Positions 28,178 through 37,036 of a stretch of 64,000 bases of DNA are shown here, in pieces; within the stretch, counting starts at the first letter, position 1, and each line of letters begins with the position of its first letter. The stretch spans positions 186,001 through 250,000 of the forward strand of contig NZ_BJKB01000002.1 of the NCBI RefSeq assembly GCF_010725055.1. Direction: 5' to 3'. The DNA is from Gelidibacter japonicus (lineage in GTDB: Bacteria; Bacteroidota; Bacteroidia; Flavobacteriales; Flavobacteriaceae). The translations under genes and the position numbers were made by a program. Below the pieces are notes generated by a model. That model searched no databases. It was not told where the DNA came from and worked only from the letters and a program-made list of their open reading frames with translations.

Positions 28178-29725
28178 ATGACATTTACAGAATGGTTTAT
28201 TTTCTTTTTCGTGATACAGGTCATACACGGACTTGGTACATGGAAATTATACATTAAAGCTGGCCGACAGGCTTGGGAAGCTTTCGTACCGGTATATAAT
28301 GCTGTGGTTTTAATGAAAATTATCAACCGACCTTGGTGGTGGACCATCTTGCTTTTTGTACCCATTGTCAATTTGATCATGTTTCCTGTGGTTTGGGTGG
28401 AAACCGCTAGGAGTTTCGGAAGAAATTCCACGACAGATACGGTTTTAGCGTTGGTTACTTTAGGCTTTTACAATTATTACCTGAATTATATCGCAGATGT
28501 TGAACATGTCAAAGACCGTAGTTTACATCCAAAGTCGGCCGCAGGAGATTGGATCAGCTCTATTTTATTCGCCATTGTGGCGGCAACGATTGTCCATACC
28601 TATTTTATCCAGCCATTTACCATTCCGACTTCCTCCTTGGAAAAAACATTGTTGGTGGGCGACTTTCTATTTGTGAGCAAATTCCATTATGGGGCGAGAC
28701 TTCCAATGACTACTGTAGCCGCACCAATGGTACACGATACCATCCCCGTGCTGAATATCAAATCTTATCTTTCAAAACCTGAACTGCCTTACCTAAGGCT
28801 TCCTGGTTTTCAAAAGATCAAACGCAATGATATTGTTGTTTTCAACTGGCCGGTTGATACCATGTTAGACATGCGACACACCGATAAGTTCTACTATAAA
28901 CCCATCGATAAAAAGACCAATTATGTGAAGCGTAGCGTCGGAATCCCTGGCGACACACTCTCCATAAGAGATGGCTATGTGTACATTAATGGCAAGCAAA
29001 ATATACTGAACGATCGTGCTCGCATTCAATTTTCATACAATGTCACCTTTAAAGGTCAAATCACTTCAAATGCACAGGTCTATGACATCCTGAAGCGTTT
29101 TGACATGACCGATGGTTTAGGCTATGACCAAGAAAATGAGACTTGGATCATTCCCGCAGCGACAGAAGAAGCGGTAGCGAGGGCAAAAAACCATCCCAAT
29201 ATTGCATCCATAGAAATCCGTAAGGATTCTTTGGGGCATCGTGACTCTGGAATATTTCCAATGCATCCCGCTTACGATTGGAATAATGATTATTTCGGTC
29301 CTTTATATATCCCAGAGAAAGGAAAAACCATCACTTTAACTGCTGAAAACCTTCCTTTGTACAAACGTGTTATCGATGTGTATGAAGGCCGTGAACTCTC
29401 TGTAAACGGCAACCAGATCAGTATTGACGGCCAAGTCACCAACCAGTACACCTTTAAACAGGATTACTATTGGATGATGGGGGATAACCGTCACAACTCT
29501 CAAGATTCTAGGGTCTGGGGCTTTGTGCCTTTTGATCACGTCGTAGGAAAACCTGTACTCGTATGGATGAGCTGGGATGGGATTAAAAATCCGCGTTGGG
29601 AACGATTTTTCACCACCGTTGGTGGCAATGGAAAATTGGTATCTTACTTTATTCCATTCCTTATATTATTAGGTGTTTGGTTTGGATTTAATGCTTGGCG
29701 CAAAAGGAGAGCTAATAAACAATAA
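28178..29725 (+). CDS. lepB: Signal peptidase I
   Basis: A 515-residue, enlarged Bacteroidota-type leader peptidase. About 120 N-terminal residues form a hydrophobic DUF5684-like region (WFIFFFVIQVIHGLGTWKLY, then WWTILLFVPIVNLIMFPVVW). The S26 core follows with its catalytic Ser in TIPTSSLEKTLLVGD, the Lys in NYVKRSVGIPGD and the C-terminal MGDNRHNSQDSRVWG. A roughly 150-residue insertion lies between the Lys box and the GDNR box. A final membrane helix precedes a basic tail. It cleaves Sec signal peptides. Confidence 0.95.
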   Translation: MTFTEWFIFFFVIQVIHGLGTWKLYIKAGRQAWEAFVPVYNAVVLMKIINRPWWWTILLFVPIVNLIMFPVVWVETARSFGRNSTTDTVLALVTLGFYNYYLNYIADVEHVKDRSLHPKSAAGDWISSILFAIVAATIVHTYFIQPFTIPTSSLEKTLLVGDFLFVSKFHYGARLPMTTVAAPMVHDTIPVLNIKSYLSKPELPYLRLPGFQKIKRNDIVVFNWPVDTMLDMRHTDKFYYKPIDKKTNYVKRSVGIPGDTLSIRDGYVYINGKQNILNDRARIQFSYNVTFKGQITSNAQVYDILKRFDMTDGLGYDQENETWIIPAATEEAVARAKNHPNIASIEIRKDSLGHRDSGIFPMHPAYDWNNDYFGPLYIPEKGKTITLTAENLPLYKRVIDVYEGRELSVNGNQISIDGQVTNQYTFKQDYYWMMGDNRHNSQDSRVWGFVPFDHVVGKPVLVWMSWDGIKNPRWERFFTTVGGNGKLVSYFIPFLILLGVWFGFNAWRKRRANKQ

Positions 29726-29738
29726 ACGAAGTTAACGG

Positions 29739-30317
29739 TTGAAATTCCCACGGAAATATCTAAAAGGGAAATCAGTCTTCATCATTTCTCTATGTGTTAT
29801 AGGCATTACAAGTTTGACGGTTTACCTCACAGGAATAAATTATAACAGGAGTATCACTTCAAACTTTTACTTGTCCTTGTCGATCATTGGTGCGGTTCTA
29901 TTCCTATTTATGTCCTACGGGCTTTATAAAGGCATAGGTCTATCGGATGATTTTCCAAAATTTAAAACCTTCAAAAAGGGAGAGATCATCGCGCAATCAG
30001 GTACCATACCAGAATTACCAACTATTCAGGCTGGAGATGGAATCGGAGGTTTGATAATGTCTGTTTTGTTATGGATAATAATGACCATTGTGATATTTAT
30101 ACTTTTGATTTTATTGGAAGCCGTTTTTTGGATCTCAATTTTCATCATTTTGGCAATGCTCTATTGGGTATTCTTTAGAGCTCTAAAATTTGTTTTTAAT
30201 AAATCGGCAACTACAAAAGGATATATATGGGCATCAGCAGCCTATTCGTTTTCCTATACTGTTCTATACTTAGGTTGGATTGTTGGAATTGTATATCTTA
30301 CAGAAATATGGCCTTAA
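29739..30317 (+). CDS. Four-helix membrane protein, function unknown
   Basis: A 192-residue integral membrane protein from a TTG start at 29739, only 13 bp after lepB. Helices are near residues 13-31, 45-60, 100-140 (a double segment LIMSVLLWIIMTIVIFILLILL) and 165-190. It carries a soluble loop with FKTFKKGEIIAQSG. I do not recognise a family. It is probably in the lepB operon. Confidence 0.7.
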   Translation: MKFPRKYLKGKSVFIISLCVIGITSLTVYLTGINYNRSITSNFYLSLSIIGAVLFLFMSYGLYKGIGLSDDFPKFKTFKKGEIIAQSGTIPELPTIQAGDGIGGLIMSVLLWIIMTIVIFILLILLEAVFWISIFIILAMLYWVFFRALKFVFNKSATTKGYIWASAAYSFSYTVLYLGWIVGIVYLTEIWP

Positions 30318-30358
30318 GAATTCGCATTCCCAAGTCATCTTAAATTAAACGTTTGATT

Positions 30359-30979
30359 ATGGACATTCTACTTCACCCTACCTATTTCCCGAGTATTGCA
30401 CAATGTGTTGCCATGATTCAGGCAGAAAAGGTGATTTTTGAAGTCTGCGATAATTATCAGAAACAAACCTACAGAAACCGAATGACCATCTATGGTGCAC
30501 AAGGTAAAATCCCCTTGACGGTTCCAGTGACTTATTCTCAAAAAAATAGACAGCTCTACAAGGATATTATCATATCAAATGATGAAAAATGGCAAGATCT
30601 GCATTGGAAATCGATTCAATCTGCCTACAGTAGTTCTCCGTTTTTCGAGTTTTACGAACACGATCTGGCACATCTTTTCACTGAAGAAGCAACCAACTTG
30701 ATGGATTTTAACTTTAGATGCTTAGATGCCATTATGGAATGCCTGCAACACGAACTGAAGTTTGAAAGGACAACTGAATTTGAACTGAATCCCACACAAC
30801 AAAAAGATTACCGATATTTAGCCAATCATAGAAAAGAAACCGAACATCCATTGAAACCGTATGTGCAGGTGTTTGATGACAAACACGGATTTATTTCAAA
30901 TCTGAGCGTTCTCGATTTGATTTTCAACGAAGGTCCGAACGCCTTATTATATCTTGAAAAACAACAATTACCCGTATAA
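30359..30979 (+). CDS. WbqC family protein
   Basis: A 206-residue protein from ATG 30359 (a TTG two codons upstream is less likely). The N-terminus LLHPTYFPSIAQCVAMIQA and the following NYQKQTYRNRMTI and SPFFEFYEHDL are WbqC signatures. Members occur in polysaccharide clusters of proteobacteria but are conserved next to lepB in Flavobacteriaceae; the reaction is unknown. It is coupled to the next gene by TAATG (30977-30981). Confidence 0.88.
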   Translation: MDILLHPTYFPSIAQCVAMIQAEKVIFEVCDNYQKQTYRNRMTIYGAQGKIPLTVPVTYSQKNRQLYKDIIISNDEKWQDLHWKSIQSAYSSSPFFEFYEHDLAHLFTEEATNLMDFNFRCLDAIMECLQHELKFERTTEFELNPTQQKDYRYLANHRKETEHPLKPYVQVFDDKHGFISNLSVLDLIFNEGPNALLYLEKQQLPV

Positions 30980-31293
30980 TGCTGCAATCCTTTATACATT
31001 ACGGAATTCATTTTGGGCTGCCCTTGGTAATAGCCTTTCTCTTTTTTAGATCCAACTGGAAATCCGCTTATTTGATCATGATTGCGACGATGCTCATCGA
31101 CTTGGATCATCTTTTGGCAACCCCCCTATTCGACCCTGGACGCTGTAGTATCAATTTCCATCCTCTCCACACTTATTATGCGATGGTTGTTTATGTTGGA
31201 TTTCTATTTATTAAAAAAACAAGGATTTTGGGCATCGGATTGGTCATTCATATGATAGCAGACGCAACGGATTGTTGGATGATGACGCTTTGA
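30979..31293 (+). CDS. DUF6122 family small membrane protein
   Basis: A 104-residue protein with two or three helices and several His/Asp residues in conserved positions (FIHYGIHFGLP, MLIDLDHLLATPLFDPGRCS, FHPLHTYY, HMIADATDCW). The histidine-aspartate pattern resembles membrane metal-dependent hydrolases of the DUF457/YdjM kind, which is an inference. It ends the parA-to-DUF6122 run. A 7-bp repeat array begins 4 bp after its stop. Confidence 0.82.
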   Translation: MLQSFIHYGIHFGLPLVIAFLFFRSNWKSAYLIMIATMLIDLDHLLATPLFDPGRCSINFHPLHTYYAMVVYVGFLFIKKTRILGIGLVIHMIADATDCWMMTL

Positions 31294-31296
31294 GGT

Positions 31297-31324
31297 TCAA
31301 GATTCAAGATTCAAGATTCAAGAT
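31297..31324 (+). repeat. Heptamer array (TCAAGAT)x4 next to a stop codon
   Basis: Four perfect tandem copies of the 7-mer TCAAGAT start 3 bases after the DUF6122 stop (31291-31293). They are followed by a T run. Confidence 0.9.
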
Positions 31325-31565
31325 TTTTTAAGGGTAAAAAAATAGTTGAAAAATATATTGTTTTAGCTAAATAATTTCTGCGATACTCTGCGACCCGAGC
31401 GATAGCGAACTGGCGAAGCAAATCTTCGGGAGAAATCTAACAATACGATTTGCGATTTGCGATTTGCGAAAATAAAAAAAAAGCCATATCACAAGGATGT
31501 ACAAAGAAATATCTACACATTTGAACATAGTCATAACTCTGAACTCATAATTCGAAACCCAATTA
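31325..31565. other. Gene-free stretch with short repeats
   Basis: Contains an imperfect long inverted repeat bracketed by CCCGA and TCGGG (about 31394-31430) and three perfect copies of the 7-mer CGATTTG (31446-31466) followed by an A run. No ORF of convincing composition is present. Confidence 0.6.
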
Positions 31566-31642
31566 TCAACTGAAGACTGCTAACTGAAGACTGCCAACTG
31601 AGGACTGCCAACTGAAGACTGCCAAATGAAGACTGCCAACTA
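31566..31642 (+). repeat. Heptamer array of eleven NNNACTG-type units ending in a stop codon
   Basis: Exactly 77 bp, eleven units of 7. Most are AAGACTG alternating with CCAACTG, a 14-bp higher-order period; variants are CTAACTG, AGGACTG and CCAAATG. The last unit, CCAACTA, contains the stop codon (TAG on the minus strand, 31642-31640) of the EEP phosphatase gene. Confidence 0.92.
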
Positions 31643-32662
31643 CCTCACCTTCACCCGACTCATAATCGGAAAATGGTCTGAAAGCTTGACGTCAAAAGTT
31701 CGAAATCCGTTGATTTCAAAATGATCATCTACAAGAATAAAATCGATCCTCACCGGAAAGAACCTAAAATCGAAGGACCGTCCAAATCCATTTCCTGCTT
31801 CTACAAAGGCATCTTTAAGATTGTTGCCTTTAATTTTCTTATAGACATAGGAATAGGCCGTATTATTGAAATCGCCACAAACAATCGTCTTATAGGGACT
31901 AGTGGCCTTATGCTCCAAAAACAAATCAGCTTGTGCCTGTTGCAATCTAAATGTATTGCCAACACGTCTAAATAGATTTTCAGCGGCTTCATTTTTCAGT
32001 GGATCCGTACTCGCATCAATTTTTAAAGATTGCAGATGCACATTATATATCCTAATCGTATCCTTGCCTCTCACAACATCGGCAAAAATGGCATTATTAT
32101 AAGTGTTTGGGAATTCTATAGAACCTGTATTGATGATTGGAAACTTAGAAAATATGGCCTGTCCATTTCTAATTTTGTTTCCTCCAACTGCTTCAAACCT
32201 AAAGTATTCCTTCATCACCAACCCATCATCAGGTCTATATTCCTGCATGCTGATGATATCAGGTTTTTTATCATCAATAAACCGACTTATCTCTTGGGCT
32301 GCATCAATGCCCGGAATCCACTTAAAAACATTGAACAAGCGTACATTGTAGTTCATCACGGCAATATTGTCAACATCATCTATTTGTTTTGATGAAGAAA
32401 TCTTATATAATGATGCCACATGGTTAAAACCAATCAAAAGAACAATTAGAGATAATAGAAGTTGTTTTTTGACTTTTAAAAGCCAGTAGATAACAAACAG
32501 AAGATTGACAATAATCAAAAAAGGAACCGTTAGACTTAATACGGACAAAAAAGCGAAACGTTTTGGCTCAATGTACGGCAAGATATAGGCCAGTAAAAGA
32601 GTGGTCGCTGCAATTGAATTTAAGAAAAACAAAAGCTTATCAATAAGATTTAGTTTTTTCAT
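31640..32662 (-). CDS. Endonuclease/exonuclease/phosphatase family membrane protein
   Basis: A 340-residue protein with three N-terminal membrane helices (to about residue 95) and a C-terminal EEP domain. Motifs are MNYNVRLFN, SMQEYRPD (metal Glu), the catalytic CGDFNNTAY and SDHFPIM. Membrane-tethered EEP enzymes of this layout are common in Flavobacteriaceae; substrate may be a phospholipid, sugar phosphate or nucleic acid. It lies 5 bp after the second rhomboid in the mutL operon. Confidence 0.9.
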   Translation of the reverse strand: MKKLNLIDKLLFFLNSIAATTLLLAYILPYIEPKRFAFLSVLSLTVPFLIIVNLLFVIYWLLKVKKQLLLSLIVLLIGFNHVASLYKISSSKQIDDVDNIAVMNYNVRLFNVFKWIPGIDAAQEISRFIDDKKPDIISMQEYRPDDGLVMKEYFRFEAVGGNKIRNGQAIFSKFPIINTGSIEFPNTYNNAIFADVVRGKDTIRIYNVHLQSLKIDASTDPLKNEAAENLFRRVGNTFRLQQAQADLFLEHKATSPYKTIVCGDFNNTAYSYVYKKIKGNNLKDAFVEAGNGFGRSFDFRFFPVRIDFILVDDHFEINGFRTFDVKLSDHFPIMSRVKVR

Positions 32663-32667
32663 GATTT

Positions 32668-33540
32668 TTAATCTTTAGCCTTGAATAAAAAAGCTTTTTC
32701 TTCCTCTGTCAGGCTTTCGTAACCACTTTTACTTATCTTATCTAGGATGAGATCAATTTGCTTTTGCTTACTAAACTCCTTAAACTCCGATTTATTATGA
32801 CCCGCAACTGTATTCGACTTCCGTTTGTGTACAGTTTTTAAAGGCGATTTTTTTCCCCCTTTAAAAAAATTGGCAACACGATCCATAAGCTTTTCAAAGC
32901 CCTTCCCTATGTCATTACCTTTGATCAATTGGGTTGCGTAAAAATACCCCAAAGCTACACCACCCAAATGGGCAATATTGCCACCTTGGTTCGATCCAAA
33001 AAGACCAATAACATCAAAAGCCACAAGGGCAACTCCAAGATGCCACAGTTTTATATTGAAAACAATCAATCTTACCTGAGTGTTCGGCATATAGGCACAT
33101 AAAAAAATCAATAATGCCCTAACTCCTGCAGATGCCCCAACCAAGGCACCAGCAGGTTTCAAATAATTTTGAGGCAGGACATTATAGGCAAAAAGAAAAA
33201 AGAGTCCGCCCAGAATGATTCCTAAGAAATATACGTTCAACGTAAGTTTAGGGCTGAATAGATTGAGCATCATTTGCGAAACAAAGTAAAGCACCATCAT
33301 ATTAAACAGAATATGCAAAAACCCGTAATGGGTAAAGCCATAGGTTATGATGCTCCAAGGTTTAAAGAGAAAATCGCCAGCATCTTTAGGCAATTCCAGC
33401 CAGTACAAACTTCCACCCGAATTAACAATGAGTGAAAGCAGTAACCCAACCAAAAAAACAACCACATTGATAGCAATTATCTTTTCGAGCACATTGAGGT
33501 TTCTCAACTTCTCCTGAAGATCGTAATTTAATGATTTCAT
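32668..33540 (-). CDS. Rhomboid family intramembrane serine protease (second of tandem pair)
   Basis: A 290-residue protein with six helices. The catalytic Ser 137 lies in GASAG, His 191 in NIAHLGG, and the HYGFLHILFN motif is in helix 2. A soluble C-terminal tail of about 85 residues ends ESLTEEEKAFLFKAKD. It overlaps the first rhomboid by 4 bp (ATGA), so both are co-translated. Substrates are unknown. Confidence 0.92.
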   Translation of the reverse strand: MKSLNYDLQEKLRNLNVLEKIIAINVVVFLVGLLLSLIVNSGGSLYWLELPKDAGDFLFKPWSIITYGFTHYGFLHILFNMMVLYFVSQMMLNLFSPKLTLNVYFLGIILGGLFFLFAYNVLPQNYLKPAGALVGASAGVRALLIFLCAYMPNTQVRLIVFNIKLWHLGVALVAFDVIGLFGSNQGGNIAHLGGVALGYFYATQLIKGNDIGKGFEKLMDRVANFFKGGKKSPLKTVHKRKSNTVAGHNKSEFKEFSKQKQIDLILDKISKSGYESLTEEEKAFLFKAKD

Positions 33541-34358
33541 CTATCCCAACGGTTTTTATTGAATTGCGTTCGTTTCCAATACCACATGATCAAAAAGCCT
33601 GTAAGCGCTCCACCAACGTGAGCCATATAAGCCGTATTGCTCGGACTGAAAAATGACTGTCCAGAAATAGCAGAAATTACATCCAACAGAATAATGCCTG
33701 GAATAAAATATTTAGCCTTGATAGGGATAGGTAAAAATATCAACATCAATTTAGCCTCAGGATTCATCATCCCAAACGCAGCCAGAACACCCATTATACA
33801 GCCCGATGCACCAACCATTCTTGAGCTGGCGGCAATATTCATTTCAAAAAGTGCACTGAATGTTTGAGTATTGAGCACATTAGGATTGACATTATATTCA
33901 GCAAGTAAAGGAAGTAATTGATTCTGAAATAACTGCCCCTTGATATACCCACCTTCAGTGGCATTTATATTGGCGATTTTATGGATGAGTTCGGAGCTTA
34001 AATTAAGATCTGCAATATATTGATAGGCACTATAATATTCAAAGTAGTTATATCCCAATTGAAATAATACAGCGCCCAATCCCGCCGAAATATAGATAAA
34101 GAGGAATTTGCTAGAGCCTAATTGATGCTCAACGGCAACACCAAACATCCAAAGAGCAAACATATTAAACAAGATGTGCATCCCACTGCCGTGCATAAAC
34201 ATGTGGGTAATGATCTGCCAAATTTTGAAGGAATCATTTACAGGAAAATGTAGTGAAAACCAATTGTAAAATATACCGTTTTGTATGGTAAGGGTCCCAA
34301 TAAACATCAACACATTGATGATGAGCAAATGCTTAACCGTATCTGTAATTCCTCTCAT
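33537..34358 (-). CDS. Rhomboid family intramembrane serine protease (first of tandem pair)
   Basis: A 273-residue protein with catalytic Ser 185 in GASGC, His 247 in YMAHVGG and HMFMHGSGMHILFN in helix 2. An unusual soluble insertion of about 65 residues (about 105-175) separates helix 3 from the active-site Ser, and is absent in the second copy. It is 28 bp downstream of mutL on the same strand. Confidence 0.93.
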   Translation of the reverse strand: MRGITDTVKHLLIINVLMFIGTLTIQNGIFYNWFSLHFPVNDSFKIWQIITHMFMHGSGMHILFNMFALWMFGVAVEHQLGSSKFLFIYISAGLGAVLFQLGYNYFEYYSAYQYIADLNLSSELIHKIANINATEGGYIKGQLFQNQLLPLLAEYNVNPNVLNTQTFSALFEMNIAASSRMVGASGCIMGVLAAFGMMNPEAKLMLIFLPIPIKAKYFIPGIILLDVISAISGQSFFSPSNTAYMAHVGGALTGFLIMWYWKRTQFNKNRWDR

Positions 34359-34386
34359 TCTTTTTTGATCTTTTCTTTAATTAAAA

Positions 34387-36237
34387 TTACATAAATTTTC
34401 TGTCAACTTCATCAATCGTCATTGTAATAAATGTGGCTCTATTGGAGGGAGAAACAGAAGGCTCTTTACATGCAAATAAGCTATTCACTAAATGTTCTTG
34501 CTCTAAATTTGAGAGAGATTGTCCCGTTTTAATAGCTAAACTCTTCGCCATGGACTTTGCCAATAAATCGGTCGCACTGAAATGACTGTCGGGCACCTCC
34601 TGCTCCACATCGCTAATAAGTTGTTCCAAAATCATCGAAACTTCACTATCTGGTACATTGATTGGAAGTCCTGTAATTTCAACCAAGTTTTCATCAATTG
34701 CAGAAAACACAAAACCCGTAGCTTCCAAATCGTCCTTCAGTTGCTTTAAAATAGTCAATTCCGATCCTGTAAAATGCAATTGCAAGGGGAATAACAATTG
34801 TTGACTTACCGCTTCCTTGACCGTCATACTCTTTAATAAGCCTTCATATAAAATCCGTTGATGCGCTCTATGTTGATCAATCATCAACATACCTGATTTT
34901 ATCGTGCTGATAATGTATTTATTTTGAAATTGATAGGTGCTTTGCGTAGTTTCTATGTGCAATTCACCATCAAACAACGATGATTTTTCTGGTTCACTTT
35001 CAAATTCTACCTGGCTAAAATCCTGTGTATCACGGGTGCCTTTTGACTCCAAACCAACATACAAACTATCCCAATTATTTGGTGTTTGCTTTCGAAATGC
35101 CGTGATCTGCTTGCCAGAAACACGTTCTTGCCGAAACGGATTGAAATTCCTGTCCACCTCAACAGTCGGTGTTGTCGCTCCTTTATCCTTATAATTATAG
35201 GGTGTATCCAGATTCGTGTCATAGTCAAAATCCAAGACCGGCGCAATATTGAATTGGCCCAAACTATGTTTTACTGAAGATCTCAAAATCGCATATAACG
35301 TATGTTCATCATCAAATTTGATTTCAGTTTTGGTGGGATGGATATTGATATCAATTGATTTTGGATCGACGGTCAGATTTAAAAAATATATGGGGTGATT
35401 CCCATCCTTGATCAAACCTTCAAACGCCGCATTGATGGCATGATTGAGATAAGGACTTTTGATAAAGCGGTTATTGACAAAAAAAAATTGTTCAGATCGA
35501 CTCTTTTTTGCGAACTGTGGTTTACCCACAAATCCAGAGATTGTCAAGACTTCAGTCGCTTCCTCAACTGGAACAAGCTTCTCATTGGTTTTGGCCCCGA
35601 AGATATTGACAACGCGTTGGCGGTAATTGCTTTCGTGCAAATTGAATAGCTGGCTGCCATTATGGTACATGGAAAATGCAACTTGTGGATGAGCCAAAGC
35701 GACACGATGGAATTCATCAATAATATGACGCAATTCGACCGTGTTTGATTTTAAAAAATTACGACGTGCTGGAATATTAAAAAACAAATGTTTTACGGCA
35801 ATTGAAGTACCTGTTGGTGTCACGGTGACTTCTTGTGCTTTAATTTCACTGCCTTCGATGTTTATGTATGTTCCAAGTTCATCCTCGGCCTGTTTTGATT
35901 TTAGCTCCACATGGGCAATCGCCGCAATACTTGCCAAAGCTTCTCCCCTAAACCCTTTGGTATTTAAACTAAACAAATCATCGGCAGAACGGATTTTTGA
36001 AGTGGCGTGACGTTCAAAACTCAAGCGTGCATCCGTAGCGCTCATGCCTTTTCCATTATCTATCACCTGAACCAAAGTCTTGCCCGCATCCTTAATGATC
36101 AACTTGATTGAGGTAGAATCAGCGTCAATGGCATTTTCCATCAATTCCTTGACCACAGAAGCTGGACGTTGCACGACCTCTCCTGCTGCAATTTGATTGG
36201 CAACATGATCTGGTAAAAGTTGAATGATATCTGACAT
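34387..36237 (-). CDS. mutL: DNA mismatch repair protein MutL
   Basis: A 616-residue protein. The N-terminal GHKL ATPase has VVKELMENAIDA, DNGKGM, RHATSKI and GFRGEALASIA. A linker and C-terminal dimerisation domain follow. The endonuclease motif DQHA(x2)E(x4)E is altered here to DQHRAHQRILYE, and the late Cys motif reads ACKEPSVSPSNR rather than CPHGRP, so nicking activity is doubtful. It couples MutS mismatch recognition to repair. It is translationally coupled to the small membrane gene upstream (TAATG 36235-36239). Confidence 0.95.
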   Translation of the reverse strand: MSDIIQLLPDHVANQIAAGEVVQRPASVVKELMENAIDADSTSIKLIIKDAGKTLVQVIDNGKGMSATDARLSFERHATSKIRSADDLFSLNTKGFRGEALASIAAIAHVELKSKQAEDELGTYINIEGSEIKAQEVTVTPTGTSIAVKHLFFNIPARRNFLKSNTVELRHIIDEFHRVALAHPQVAFSMYHNGSQLFNLHESNYRQRVVNIFGAKTNEKLVPVEEATEVLTISGFVGKPQFAKKSRSEQFFFVNNRFIKSPYLNHAINAAFEGLIKDGNHPIYFLNLTVDPKSIDINIHPTKTEIKFDDEHTLYAILRSSVKHSLGQFNIAPVLDFDYDTNLDTPYNYKDKGATTPTVEVDRNFNPFRQERVSGKQITAFRKQTPNNWDSLYVGLESKGTRDTQDFSQVEFESEPEKSSLFDGELHIETTQSTYQFQNKYIISTIKSGMLMIDQHRAHQRILYEGLLKSMTVKEAVSQQLLFPLQLHFTGSELTILKQLKDDLEATGFVFSAIDENLVEITGLPINVPDSEVSMILEQLISDVEQEVPDSHFSATDLLAKSMAKSLAIKTGQSLSNLEQEHLVNSLFACKEPSVSPSNRATFITMTIDEVDRKFM

Positions 36238-36518
36238 TAGCCTTTTGAAAAGAATATTGACAAATCGAAGCCTATGATCAACAGAAAAATAAATATTAAA
36301 ATTCCAACGATAATAAGAGTTCGTCTGTTGGCTCCGGAGTCTGGTGTGTTTTTATAATCGTCCCAAGCGTTTTCAAATTTCCCTTTTAAACCAACTTTTC
36401 CAACCGTTTTTCTGTGTTCATCAAATTTGTGCTTGATCTCAAAGGGATTCTCCTCACCTTTATAGTATCGTGGTGTGTAGCTAAATTTTTTGTTTTGACG
36501 TGTTTTAAAGATGCTCAT
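36237..36518 (-). CDS. Small membrane protein with N-terminal FSYTPR motif (paralogue A)
   Basis: A 93-residue protein. The basic N-terminus (FKTRQNKKFSYTPRYYKG) is followed by a charged linker and one C-terminal helix (LIIVGILIFIFLLIIGF). It is a clear paralogue of the next gene upstream. Related short proteins near ribH/mutL in flavobacteria are sometimes mislabelled as riboflavin synthase subunits because of position; nothing here supports an enzyme. The function is unknown. Confidence 0.8.
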   Translation of the reverse strand: MSIFKTRQNKKFSYTPRYYKGEENPFEIKHKFDEHRKTVGKVGLKGKFENAWDDYKNTPDSGANRRTLIIVGILIFIFLLIIGFDLSIFFSKG

Positions 36519-36523
36519 AATTT

Positions 36524-36733
36524 CTAAATTTCGTAGTTACTTAAAACATACCAAATAACAATTACCATACCTAAAAAAATTAGGAGTATAGGTAATGTCC
36601 GCGCTTTTTGCTTGCGCTGTGTTTTTTGACGCCACTTGGATTCAAATTCCATGGAATTCTCCTTCTGATGCTCTCTGAGATGTCTTGGCGTGTAACTGAA
36701 ACGTTTAGGTCGACGCTGTTTAAATAAATTCAC
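36524..36733 (-). CDS. Small membrane protein with N-terminal FSYTPR motif (paralogue B)
   Basis: A 69-residue protein when started at GTG 36733. The open frame extends to TTG 36763, but only the GTG start aligns it residue for residue with paralogue A: LFKQRRPKRFSYTPRHLRE against IFKTRQNKKFSYTPRYYKG. One C-terminal helix (LPILLIFLGMVIVIWYVL) follows. It lies 5 bp before paralogue A and probably opens the operon that includes mutL and the rhomboids. Confidence 0.75.
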   Translation of the reverse strand: MNLFKQRRPKRFSYTPRHLREHQKENSMEFESKWRQKTQRKQKARTLPILLIFLGMVIVIWYVLSNYEI

Positions 36734-36763
36734 TATTGAACGCTTTGCCTTTGTGAACTTCAA

Positions 36764-37036
36764 ATGTACTCAAAATACGAGGAAAAACGATGCTATTACT
36801 GCTAAAAATTGTTAATAATGGAGCGGAAGCACGAAGCTTGATGTTGGAAGGATATGTGTTCAATGACGGATGACGGATGACGGTGATGGATGACGGTGAT
36901 GGATGACGGCTGAGTTAGGGTCTGATGATCGTCGATTGCTGAAAGTTCTTTAAACGGGATTTCATTAAGTGCCGCTGAATAGAACAAAAAACATTCGTGA
37001 ATTCGTGGCTAAAAAACACACGACTGATTGCCACCC
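36764..37036. repeat. Gene-free stretch with ATGACGG heptamers
   Basis: The 273-bp region carries five ATGACGG copies between 36863 and 36909. The first three are in perfect tandem, and the rest are spaced by TGATGG hexamers. Before them lies a GGAAGC/CGAAGC-like degenerate heptamer run (about 36823-36850). A minus-strand frame through this region is a by-product of the repeats. Confidence 0.7.

Noticed and set aside
31566-31642. Regular repeats considered as a CRISPR array
   Set aside because: Units are 7 bp without spacers and no cas gene is nearby.
36802-36987. Minus-strand 61-codon frame upstream of the FSYTPR genes
   Set aside because: Its sequence is generated by the ATGACGG repeats (His/Ser-rich tract); no start signal or family resemblance.
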